From positions 811,001 through 875,000 of the forward strand of contig OY997596.1 in NCBI GenBank assembly GCA_963921825.1: DNA of 64,000 bases, in the 5' to 3' direction. The position numbers were made by a program, and so were the translations under genes. A model generated the notes under the pieces. The model did not search any database. It saw only the letters and a program-made list of their open reading frames with translations, and had not been told where the DNA came from. Every line of letters starts with the position of its first letter. Position 1 is the first letter of the stretch. The DNA comes from Erodium maritimum. Taxonomy: Eukaryota > Streptophyta > Magnoliopsida > Geraniales > Geraniaceae. Positions 43,655 to 56,485 of this stretch are shown one piece after another.

Positions 43655-46188
43655 CTTTCGGATAATCTCTAAGGTACTTGCCAATCGCCTTCGTCCGATA
43701 CTACAATCGGTGGTTTCTGAGACCCAAGGAGCATTTACCCTGGGGAGGTGCATCCAGGATAATGTTATTGTTGCGTTCGAGGTGATACACCACTTGAAAA
43801 CGCTACGGGGAGGGTCGGTGGGATATATGACCATTAAACTTGATATGAGTAAGGCCTATGACCGGGTGGAATGGTCGTATCTCCTTACTATTATGTGTCA
43901 TATGGGGTTCTCGGAGGACTGGATATCTCTCATGACCTGCTGTCTGCAAACGGTCACCTATTCTATATCGTCTGGGGGCAGAGACACGCCTTGGGTTGCA
44001 CCGACTAGGGGTATCAGGCAGGGGGACCCTCTATCCCCTTACCTGTTCTTATTTTGCATGGAAGGTCTTTCCCGTCTTATTGAACAGGAACGCGGTTTGG
44101 GACGGTTAAAGGGGGTCCAGGTGGCACGAGGGGCGCCGGAGATCACGCATATGTTTTTTTGCGGATGACTGCTATTTATTCTGTAGGGCCACACCGGAGG
44201 ATGCAGCGACAGTCCGATCGGTTTTGTCTACGTTTAGTCGACTCTCGGGACAAACGCTGAATCTCGGTAAATCTTCAATTTTTTCAGTTCGAATACGTCT
44301 CCTCTGAATAAGCAATCTTTATGTGCTACTCTGCAAATCGAGGAGATCGCGGGTGCCTCGATGTACCTAGGTGTCCCTAATTTGGTGGGCCGGAACCGGA
44401 ACGCTGCTATGGCATATTTGGGAGACCGGGTGATTACTAGAATCCGCTCATGGGATGGGAAATTGTTATCCCCGGCAGGTCGGGAGGTCATGATTCGGTC
44501 TGTCTTAATATCTCTACCGGTCTATGTCATGTCTGTGTTCAAGGTCCCCCTCAAAATCATTCACCGCGTTCATGTAACTCTGGCGAAGTTTTGGTGGGGC
44601 GGAAAGTCACAGAAGCCGATTATTTGGTAGGATTGGGACCGCCTTTGTAAACCAAAGGACGAAGGGGGTATGGGATTTCGTCACCTCCAAGATGCAAATA
44701 CCGCCTTACTTGGGAAGCAAGCGTGGAACCTTATCCATAAGCCTGACGCCTTGGTTACAAGGGTACTTAAAGCCCGCTACTTTCCTGCTATAGATTTCCT
44801 TACGTTAACTCGGGTGGGGCACACTCCGAGTTTCGTGTGCGCTAGTGTTTTCTCTACCCAAGATATGATCTGACAGGGATTGCGCATCGCTATCGGGGAT
44901 GGTTTGACCAACCCGGTTGTGGGCACGTCGTGGCTACTAGGGCCATCAGCTCACATACGCGCGGATTCTCTAAACTTACAGGGTTTTATGGTGGCACGTC
45001 TCATGATCCCGGGCACTCGATAGTGGGATATCCCGAGGATCGATCATCTTTTTGGCCAGGAGGATTTGGTTGATAATCTAGAAGTCTCGCTCTCTCCAGT
45101 TCGGCACCGAGATGTCCCAATTTGGATGGGGGATAAAAATGGTCAGTATTCATCAAAAGTGGGGTACCGCCAACTGTAACTCATTCAGCAAGCACGTCAG
45201 GGACAAGCCTTGGGGTCCTTTGGGCGTCGATTTGGCAAATTCACCCCCCCCCCCCCCCCCCCGCGATATAAGATCTTCTTATGGCGTTGCCTGACGGACA
45301 CACTTCAAGTGGACACCGCTCTCAACAAGAGATATGTCCCTGTTGATCCTACTTGTGCCATATGTGGGTCGCATCCCGAATCGGTCTCTCATCTATTTGC
45401 GGCTTTGCAAAGACGTGTTGGAAGGAGTTTGGTCACCTGATCTCTATTGGCCCGGACCATGGATTTGACAACTGGTGGCTGTCCTGTATCGCGGGATGTG
45501 ATCACGACAAAACAGCGGCGATATTATCAGTCCTCTGAGAGATCTGGAAGGCCATGAATGCCCTAGTTTGGTCGGGGGATCGTCCGGAAGCTCTGACGGT
45601 CTTGTCTAAGGCAAAGGTTAATCTACAGGCCTGGAAGGCGGCTGCTGCAAAGCCAACCCAGCCCCGTGTCTCCATACCTCGGTGGCCGTCGAGGTGGTGT
45701 TCGCCCCCAACGGATACGCTCGTAATCAATGTCGATGGGGCCACCTTCTAGGACATGACCTAGGCGGGTTGGGGCCTTATAGTTCGTTCTTCGGATCCGA
45801 ATTACGACAGAGTGGGAAATGGCACGCTACAAGGTATTTGGTCCCCTCTCATGATTGAGGCATATGATATTGCCTCCGCCTTACGTAACGTGGCCGGCCT
45901 GGGGTAGAGGCCCATTTGCATTCGATCGGATGCTCAGGTCCTCCTCTGAATGATACATCAGACTGTAATCCCCATATCTCCTGTAGGTACGATTATTCAA
46001 GATATCCGTCGTATGTTAACCGAAAATGAGAGAGTTTCTCTCGAATTGGTAAAGAGGAGTGCAAACAAGGCTTCTCACTGGTTATCCAAAAAAACCCGTT
46101 CGACATTTGTTCTTCCGTGGTCAGACATTTGTTGTATTGTGAACTCTGATCATTAATGCACACTTCATTATTACTCAAAAAAAAAAGT
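43655..46188 (+). mobile_element. 5'-truncated L1-type LINE with 16-bp target duplication
   Basis: A 2,534-bp insert between perfect copies of GAGTCGTCTTTTCTAT (43639-43654, 46189-46204), ending in a 14-bp A-rich tail (46173-46188). It begins in the middle of ORF2, as expected from incomplete target-primed reverse transcription. A run of 19 C (45244-45262) interrupts it. Confidence 0.9.
43656..46156 (+). pseudogene. LINE ORF2 remnant: reverse transcriptase, zinc-binding region and RNase H
   Basis: Starting inside the RT domain, the plus strand reads SKVLANRLRPIL, ETQGAFTLGRCIQDN, KLDMSKAYDRVEW (first catalytic Asp), RGIRQGDPLSPYLF, then the FADD active-site box at about 44155-44169, split by a frameshift in a T-run. 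Downstream are the thumb and linker regions (YLGVPNLVGR, KFWWGG), the zf-RVT region (KIFLWRCLTDTLQVDTALNKR and CAICGSHPESVSHLF), and a C-terminal RNase H (VNVDGATF, EAYDIASALRN, RSDAQVLL). It has about ten stops and several frameshifts, so it is inactive. Unlike the other LINE pieces here, this one has RT but no ORF1. Confidence 0.88.
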
Positions 46189-46764
46189 GAGTCGTCTTTT
46201 CTATGCATCTAGTTGACATCAAACCTAAACCCACGTGGGAAGAATACTCAACATGTAATCATAAAAAGAGTTAGGGTTAATTATTAAAAACTATCTACAC
46301 TAAAGTAGTGTACGACCCAAAAATATATATTTTTCTTGTAATTTTGTTTATTGTTTCCTGCTAAAAAAAAAGAAACAGAAGAAATTGAAAGGATTGTTTA
46401 CTTATAATCTCATAATTATTTTTTACTAATTTTTGTATAAGAAAATAAACTTTCACTGATTTTTTTTAGTTTTCAATAGATAAAAGATAATTTGAATCAT
46501 TATTTTTAATATATTTATCAAAATAATTTATTTTTACAAAAAATAAAAATCTGATTTTAATAATTAATAAAATTAAATAATATTTTTATATATAATTTGA
46601 ATATTTATTTTGAAAATAGATGTATATAAATCAATTAAATATGAAATCATTTTTAAAAATAAATAAGAGAAGAGTATGAGAAATAAAGGGAAGAAAAGAA
46701 GAGTTTAGTTTAAGTCAGAATAATTTTGTCCTAAAATATTATGAACTGCATCAGATATTTTCTC

Positions 46765-47073
46765 AAATTTTCCTTACAAAGTTATTTGAAGGAATTAGTT
46801 GTCTAATAATATATGAGGTTAATTGTTAAAAAGTATAATAAAGTTTTGTCCACACACAAAAATATGTATAAATTTTTGTTCATGCTTTATAGATGCACTA
46901 AAGTCTTATTCATTGGTCTAAAATTTTCCTTACAAAGTTATTTGACGGAATTAGTTGTCTAATAATATATGGGGTTAATTGTTAAAAAGTACAATAAATT
47001 TTTGTCGACACAAAAATATGTATATATTTTTGTTCATACTTTATAGGTGCACTAAAGTCTTATTCATCGGGTT
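46765..47073 (+). repeat. 156-bp tandem duplication
   Basis: Two copies start TTTTCCTTACAAAGTTATTT at about 46768 and 46924 and run to TAAAGTCTTATTCAT(T/C)GG. They differ at roughly one base in fifteen. The AT-rich region 46205-47920 contains no gene that I can see. Confidence 0.8.
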
Positions 47074-47924
47074 TTTTTTTTTAAAAAACATAATAAAATA
47101 AATGGTCCGAATGGTTTTTCATGGACAATATATAATGTATTCTAAAATTGAGTGGGAGATTCATAATGCATTATATAATTGTGTGAACAACACTTTAAGG
47201 TAGTTTTCGACGACTAATCTGTTACATTTACTATATGAAAAATATGGGAAACATATAATTCCAACTTTAAACTACGCTAGAGTATGTTTCAAAAAAAAAA
47301 ACTACGCTAGAGTAGAAAACAATTCATGTCATTTTTGCACCATCCAACGTTAAACAAGGGAGAAAAAAAATCCCCAGTTGCTTTGAACACAAAAAAAAAG
47401 AAGCTTTTTTTATAAAATAATTTATTTCTACTCTAACAAAAAAAGTTTTTTTATAAAATAATTCATTTCTACTCTCACAAACTAGTGCTAGCAAGATAGC
47501 CAATAAGTACCAAAACCTATTCATAGATAGTTAGCATTACAATTGACACATAGCCAATAACTTCGATACAATTTTCAGACAAATAAAACCTTAATACATA
47601 TTATTGATACATAATAAAATCATACATATCTTAGGAAATTGATCAGAGAATTTCAAATTTGGTAGTTTAGATAATCCAGTTTAAGTTGGATCCGGTCATT
47701 GATCGGTGATTAGTCAAAACCAAACATGAATGAAATAAACATGACATTAATATATATTAATCCAAATTAACTTAAAGAAACATAGTTTTCGAAACAGAAA
47801 AATGACTAAGAAACCACTCATTATAGCATGTTCAAAGTTGAGGATGTCATAAAACTACCATAAAGATCCAAAAAGACAAGCTTACGTCAAACAGCATAAA
47901 CTTTTCTCGAACCGACAAGACTCC

Positions 47925-49992
<2,068 letters not shown>

Positions 49993-50055
49993 TGTCGATC
50001 TGTATCTCTCTCTCGCTCGCTACTATGGAGGAGGGCTCTCGCTTACAAATGGAGG

Positions 50056-50172
50056 AAACCCTAGCTATCGCATTTGGTATTTATACTATGGCTCGTCAGG
50101 TCATGGACTTAGCCGAGTGTGCTTTACTGGGCCCGGTTTTGGTATTAAGATCTTAATTCGACGTTTTGGGCT
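50056..50172 (-). promoter_or_regulatory. RPS5 promoter: telo-box, TATA-like box and site II motifs
   Basis: Upstream of the RPS5 start lie a telo-box (AAACCCTAG, 50056-50064), a TATA-like TATAAAT (reverse strand, 50079-50085) and two TGGGCC/TGGGCT site II elements (50128-50134, 50167-50172). Telo-box plus site II is the established promoter signature of plant ribosomal protein and other growth-linked genes. Confidence 0.7.
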
Positions 50173-50799
50173 TCTCGTGTGTTCTTTTATTTGAACTTTG
50201 CCTCTTGACCCATAGTTTCCTTTTCTCTTTCAGAATCAATAGGGTTAAATATTGGAATTTATTTTTAAGTATTAGTCACGAACATTATATTACCTAACGT
50301 TTTAAAATGACAAATGCATTAGCTTAAATATTGAGTACGGGATTGTTAATAAAAACATACAGAATATTACATTCTGTTAGTCGTATCACCTCAAATGTCA
50401 TATAACAAATGGTAAAATGACATTTTTCCGTTTAACTATTTGACATGTATACATTTTATAAGAAATAATGTACACGTATATCGAGTTCAGATGTATAGAG
50501 GTCAGATAATTAAAGGAAAACATCATTTTACATCAAGTCACCTATGACCCAAAGTAATAACAAGAACACAAGAGGTTGGTATTTATGTGATTATCACCAT
50601 GAGAACAAGAAAGAACAAACACTTAAGAACATAAAGAGGAAAAAAGAACATTACATTCATGTCTTGAATGTGTTGTTTTACAACATGTCTTGTGTGTGTC
50701 TAGTACAAAGAGTTGGTACAATTATTTATAGGAGCCAACAAGTGATGGGAGATTGTTATATAATTATTTGCATGCAATAAGTGGTGACCTGTAAATTAT

Positions 50800-53090
50800 G
50801 GTAGCCACATATGACATACACATGTCATCTCATAACACTCCCCATTGAACACCACAATGTGCTTCAAGCTTAGGTTGCCTTGTGAAAAACCTCCTTAGGA
50901 AAACCCAGCGGGACTAAAACTGTAAGGAAAAGAGTGCAACACATTAAACGTGCTTGAAGTTGTGCTTGATGTTGCATCATTTAAAAACTTTCCAATAAAA
51001 CCATGTGGGACAAAACTTGGATAAAGGAAAAAAGAGTGCAGTGCACAAAACTTGTCTCCCCCTAACGTAAGGTGGGTTACGTTGGTTTCTTGCTAAGGCG
51101 ATACATGACGACTCTGTGTACTAGCTTCTCAAAGGTAGAGGTCGGCAAGACTTTAGAAAATAAATCGGCTAGGTTCTCACATGACCGAAATTGCTTAGCA
51201 TCTATCTCATTAATGTTCGGAAGCTTATAGTAAAAAAGAACTTCAGAGAGGTGTGTTTGATCCTATCTCCTTTGATAAAACATCTTCTAACTTAGCCAAT
51301 ACAACTTGTATTGTCTTCATATATAATGGAAGGAGAACTTAGCGGAGGAGGGCCAATTGAGCATAATACATGCTTGATAACAACTCGTAAGAATACACAT
51401 TCTCGGCTAACTTCATGCAGTGACAAAATTTCCGATGGTTCGAGGATGTGCTTGATCCTATCTCCTTTGATATAGTCTCCTCTAACTTAAGAAATACAAG
51501 ATGTATTGTCTTCATATATAATGGAAGGAGAACTTCAGAGAGATGTGCTTGATCTTATCTCCTTTGATATAGCTTCCTCTAACTTAAGCAATACAAGTTG
51601 TATTGTCTTCATATATAATGGAAGGAGATTTTGGCGGAGGATAGCCAATTGAGCATAACACATGCTTGATAACCATATCGCAAGAATACACATTCTCGGC
51701 TAGCTCATGTAGTGTCAAAATTTCCGATGGTTCGAGGACGTCACAACCAAAGTCTGTTTCGTAGAGCGCCTAGAGATGATTGTTTCACTTTAGGTGAAAA
51801 CATATCCTGTCTAGGAGCGAACTTTGTGAGAATCTGATAAATATCTTGCATATAGATATCCAACCAAGCCAACGATCCCCTTAGACTTAGAATACAATAT
51901 CCTCAAATCTCTAGCTCCGCTCTGATAACGAAATATATGTTTGATACCGTTCCAATGTCGTTTGGTGCGTTCTAAACTGAACATGGCAGGTACATTTACT
52001 ACGAACACTATATCAGGTCGTGTACATTGTGACAAATATAACAAATCCTCAATAGCATTTATATATGGTACTTTAGGACCAAGTATCTATTCATCCGCTT
52101 CTTTGTGACTGAATGAATCCCTCTTTGGATCTAGAGATCGGAAGACCATTGGAGTATTGAGTGGATGAGCATTATTCATGTTAAAGCGCTCAATAGCTTT
52201 ACAACATATGTAGATCTATGGATCAGAATGCCATCAAATAAGTGTTAGAGCTGCAAGCCAAGACAATGTTTGGTCTTCCCCAAGTCTTTCACTTTAAATC
52301 CCCTTTTTAGGTACTCTATAGTTATGAGGATCTCCCCCGGAGTCCCAATCAGATTTATGTCATTAACGTATACTGTTATAATAACAACCCAGGAGATTGT
52401 TTTCATAATGAACACACATGGATATATGACATCATTTTTATAGCCCTCTCTGGTAAGGTATTCGCTAAGATGATAATACCACATCCTACCATATTGCTTT
52501 AATCCATACATAGACTTTTGTATATCAAACACATGTGTCTAGGGATATCTATCATTGTCCTAAGCCATCTCAACCTATCAAGGAGTTTCATATAGATATC
52601 AGTTTTCAAAGTACCATATAGATAAGTAGTGACAACGTCCATCATGCACATATCAAGTCCCTCAGAGACTGATAGGCTGATCAAATATCTGAAAGTAACC
52701 ATATCCATCACTGGAAAATATGTCTCATCAAAATCGACCCCCGGTCATTAAGAGAATCCCTGGGCCACAAGTCTAGCCTTATATCAGACGACTTGATTTT
52801 TCTCAGTTCGTTTCCTTGTAAACACCTACATGTAACCAACAGATTTAACATCTTCTGGTGTTTTGGAAACAAGTCCAAAAACTTGGCGCTTCGCCAATGA
52901 AGCTATTTATGATGGAATTGCTTCTTCCCACATAGGCCAGTCATCCTTGTGACGGTATTGGTTGATGTTTCGGGATCAAAATCAAACTCATTGATTATCT
53001 CGTTAGCCACAACAAACACAAAGACTCCATCAACAATAGTTGATTGTCGATCCCAATTTTCTTGTATGTGTAAGTAATTAATGTGGATCT
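50800..53090 (-). pseudogene. Ty1/copia retrotransposon pol remnant
   Basis: In several frames the minus strand encodes copia-type reverse transcriptase and RNase H: YLISLSVSEGLDMCMMDVVT (D in MDV), KSMYGLKQYGRMWY, VYVNDINLIG in place of the YVDD box, LYLSQCTRPDIVFVVN and RHWNGIKHIFRYQSGARDL. Stops are frequent and the catalytic YVDD is YVND, so it is dead. A segment of RNase H-region sequence is repeated three times at 51261, 51456 and 51553. No LTR pair was recognised; 50510-50800 and 53100-53180 may hold further fragments. Confidence 0.75.
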
Positions 53091-53406
53091 TTTCATTATC
53101 TTATTTTTGTAACAAAGGTTGTAAAAAAACGTTAGGCGCTAGCCAGGCGGCGGTGACCACCAGGCGATAGACGGGGACTAGGTGGATTTTATTATTTTTA
53201 ATTATTAATAAATATATTTATGTTACTTATAAGGTGATAAAAACATTAGATATTAGTCGGGGAATAATCATATTGTTATTTTAATATTTTATTGATTAAA
53301 TAATTATATTTATAATATGTATGAAATGAAAATATTAATTTATATATTATAATTAAGTATTTATAATTCTTTTTAATAAAATAACAATACATTAAACTAG
53401 GATAAT

Positions 53407-55578
53407 GCAGCTCTCTCTATTGTGCTCTGCTAGGGTTTAGGGGTGTTTTGCTATTTCTTCACGTTTTCATGGCGTTTTCGAGTGAGATGGAGGGTGGGGA
53501 GAAGGGCTGCGACGATGGGGTGAACTCGGGGCCTCGTCTGTCGGAGCAGGACGTCCAGGGCTCGGTTTACGGGACTAGGTCGGAGGAGCCGGAGGAGGAA
53601 CCGACGGAGGAGACGGCGGGAGATGAGGATTCGATGCCGGAGGAAGAGTCGGTGAGGGAGGAGGACCCAGCGATCTCGGTGGGGGAGATGACGGAACGGG
53701 TAGAGGGGACGCCGGTGATGTGCTTCTCGGCCCGTCCCGGGGAGGAAGAAGGCTGGGTTGTAGGTGGTCGGGTCCGATCGGAACCGACTTTCCTCCGTCG
53801 TACGCCAATGAAAGGCACGCGGCCTAGACGGCTGGGCAGTAGGGCAGGGCGGCGATCGCTGGAGGCGGGAGCAGATCGAGTCGACGGCGGTGGGGGTTGT
53901 TGGGCATCGAGGTTTGGAGCGGGCCGGGTCAATGCTAAGGGGCCGGGTGGGATGAGGATCGATCCGGGCGAGCGGGGCGACACTGGACCCGGGTCGGGTC
54001 AACGTCGCGGTTTTGACCCGAATCCGTGTGGGCGTTCGATCCAGGCGGGTCATGGGAACCCGATTTCTATGGTCAACCCGGTTGACCCATATCATGGACA
54101 TGGGCGCTCCTTGGGGGATCAGGTCGGAGTTTTGGATTCTCAGATGGGCGCTATGAGGATCAAATAGGTAGTAGTGCCAGTGCAAGAGGTTACTGGGCAT
54201 GGGAATTTGTATCGATTCGCGCTGGCAGCTAAGGTCCTGACTACCAGGAAATTTTTTTTGGAAGTCAATGGTGGCGCGAATGGAGGATGTATGGGGAATG
54301 AAAGTCGAGGCCAAACCTCTGGAGCGAGGCCTGGTCGCTTTCTTCTTCCGATCAGCTAAGGAGAGGGAAAGGGTCCATTTGGGAGAACCTTGGTCCTTTT
54401 GGGACTCCCTGGTCTTGTTTACGGATCTAAGAGCCCACATGCAGATCAAGGACCTGCAATTCCATCATTTATCGGTCTGGGCGCGAGTTTCGAATCTGCC
54501 GGTGGGGACTTGGACGAGAGATGTGGGCTTCAGGGTAGGGAACACATTGGGGGTATGCCAAGGGGTGGATGTGGACAAGGAGGGTCTCTACTGGGGAGAC
54601 TTCATGAAGATCAGAATCAGGGCCGATATCCGGGTACCTTTGCAAAGTTAACTCTGGTTCCGCTTATCTGTATCTCAGGTAAGAACTCGCCTGAATATCT
54701 CGTATGAACATTTACCTGAGCATTGTTTTGGGTGTTGCTGTGCGGGTCACCTTTTTTCGGGGTGTCCGGTTGTTGGGGGAGTAAGGGGGTCCTCACTGAA
54801 GGCGCAAAGGGATCCGAGATCGGCGCTAGAGAAAGCGAAACATGGGAAGGCCATCCCAAGGACGAACTGGACGTATATGGGTGGGTAAGGAAAGGGAGGC
54901 CATACCAAAGGGACACCAAGGACACCTCCAAGGCAGGAAGGAAAAGGGTGGTGGGGACATCGGGAAGTAGGGGATGATGAGATACCAGTAGGTTGGTTAC
55001 CACGTGACCCGATGCCGTAATTATCGGGAATTAAGAGGACTGAGAGAGAGGGGACCCTACGGAGGACGAAGAATCAGCGGCGTCGAATGGGGCGTCATCA
55101 GCAGCGGCGGGGGGCTTCAAGCATCCCCGTCTCCAGGAATGAGTCCTGAGGGGGACAGGGAGGGTTTGGTCGACTGTACCTTCTCCCTGGTGTATAGGTG
55201 GCATTGGTACCACCAACAGTTGATGAGTTACTTCTCTACCACTTCGGAGTCAGCAATCCCGCGTTCAGGAACCCTACCATTATCAGTCAAGGGAGGACGA
55301 CGCACACTGACTTACCGGGGGATTAATCGGTCCACCACTTCACGTTTATCATCTGATCTGCTCGATCAGTTTCTTATGGTTTGAGTATACTGTATCGGTG
55401 TCTCTGGATGCTACCGCAGTCCTACCCCTCCGACCGCCATTATGTCTAAGAGCAAAATTTACTTTTCTGCATTTGTCTTTCAAGTTCTGATAGATTGGTT
55501 ATTATGTATGGTGATTCCTGCATTCGCAGGCACCGGAATGCTCTTATATTTATAATATCATCGTTTCTACCTCAAAAA
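53407..55578 (+). mobile_element. ORF1-only L1-type LINE, complete ends, 13-bp target duplication
   Basis: A 2,172-bp insert between AAACTAGGATAAT copies (53394-53406, 55579-55591), with an A-rich tail. It has a pyrimidine-rich leader, an ORF1 and then a 3' region that matches the ends of the elements at 4999 and 6484 (GTATCGGTGTCT and GGATGCTACCGC at 55391-55420). There is no endonuclease, reverse transcriptase or RNase H sequence anywhere inside, yet both termini are those of a normal insertion. Confidence 0.85.
53469..54975 (+). pseudogene. LINE ORF1: DUF4283 and CX2CX4HX4C zinc-knuckle protein, recently disrupted
   Basis: The frame opens at MAFSSEMEGGEKG (53469) with an acidic then Gly/Arg-rich N-terminal region, and is open to a single TAG at 54165. 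The same frame continues with FALAAKVLTTRKFF; a frameshift in a T-run near 54258 leads to the DUF4283 core ARMEDVWGMKVEAKPLERGL, AFFFRSAKERERVHLGEPW, GTWTRDVGFRVGNTLGVC and RIRADIRVPLQS. One more stop precedes LWFRLS and the knuckle CFGCCCAGHLFSGC (about 54732-54773). Only three lesions separate it from an intact ORF1 of about 500 aa, so it is young. This family binds nucleic acid. Confidence 0.8.
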
Positions 55579-55626
55579 AAACTAGGATAATAATATTATA
55601 TACTTTTATTTTATAGAACTTTGTTT

Positions 55627-55875
55627 AAGGGCTAAATATATTATGGTACCCTTATGTTCGGTCCACGAACGCTTTGGTACCCTTATGATTTTTTATTTCA
55701 TTTTTCCACCCTAATGTTCGGTTCACAGACGAAATTAGCATGTTCCATCAGAAAACTAACGGAATATTATTTTAAATTAGTCATGTGACACCACGTGTAG
55801 TTAAGTGGAATATAAAATGACGATTTGCCCTTCTTGATTTGAAGGTTATAATTGTTATAAACAAAATTACCATTT
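55627..55875. mobile_element. Fragment with GGTACCCTTATG end repeats
   Basis: It opens AGGGCTAAATATATTATGG and repeats GGTACCCTTATG and TTCGGTCCACGAACG. The reverse complement of the 31430-31640 end has the same words in the same order (GGTACCCTTATG, TCGTCCACGAACG, AAACTAACAG). I cannot see a second terminus. The AT-rich 55880-56480 shows no gene. Confidence 0.45.
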
Positions 55876-56485
55876 TACCCTTGGTATATGTGAGTCTCAT
55901 GATCCTCAAATCATGAACATACATGATCCTAAAATCATGACTCTCATGTGTGAGTCCCTCAATATACATGCTCTAGTATCATTGTAGATGTTCTTATCGG
56001 TAAAGTTATTCATACAAATCACAACAATAACAACAAAAATTGACATCAAGTCTGGACACACATAACTCAAAATCATAGTCAAGACAAACAAATAATTTTC
56101 TTAAACCTATATTTTTCCGGTTATATATACTAAATCATTTATACATCAATTTGAGATTTTAGTTCAATACAACTTTAACGCAGTATGCCAGTATTATAAC
56201 TCATATGTATATCCTTACATTTTGTGTAACATAAATTAAAACCAATTCAAACTTCAAAATAAATTGGATAATATCAAAAGGAATAAACTAAAAAAAGGTA
56301 TGTATCACTTTTATTTAATCCAACAAACCTATGATATTACATTCGACAACACCTAAAGCTAAACACATTATAGCTTCCATTTATTCATAAAAAAACCACA
56401 ATTCTATCTAATAATTACCAAATCAGAAACTTTTACTTTATAGAACAACTATTCTCTTATACTTCAAAAAGAAAAAAGAAAAAAC

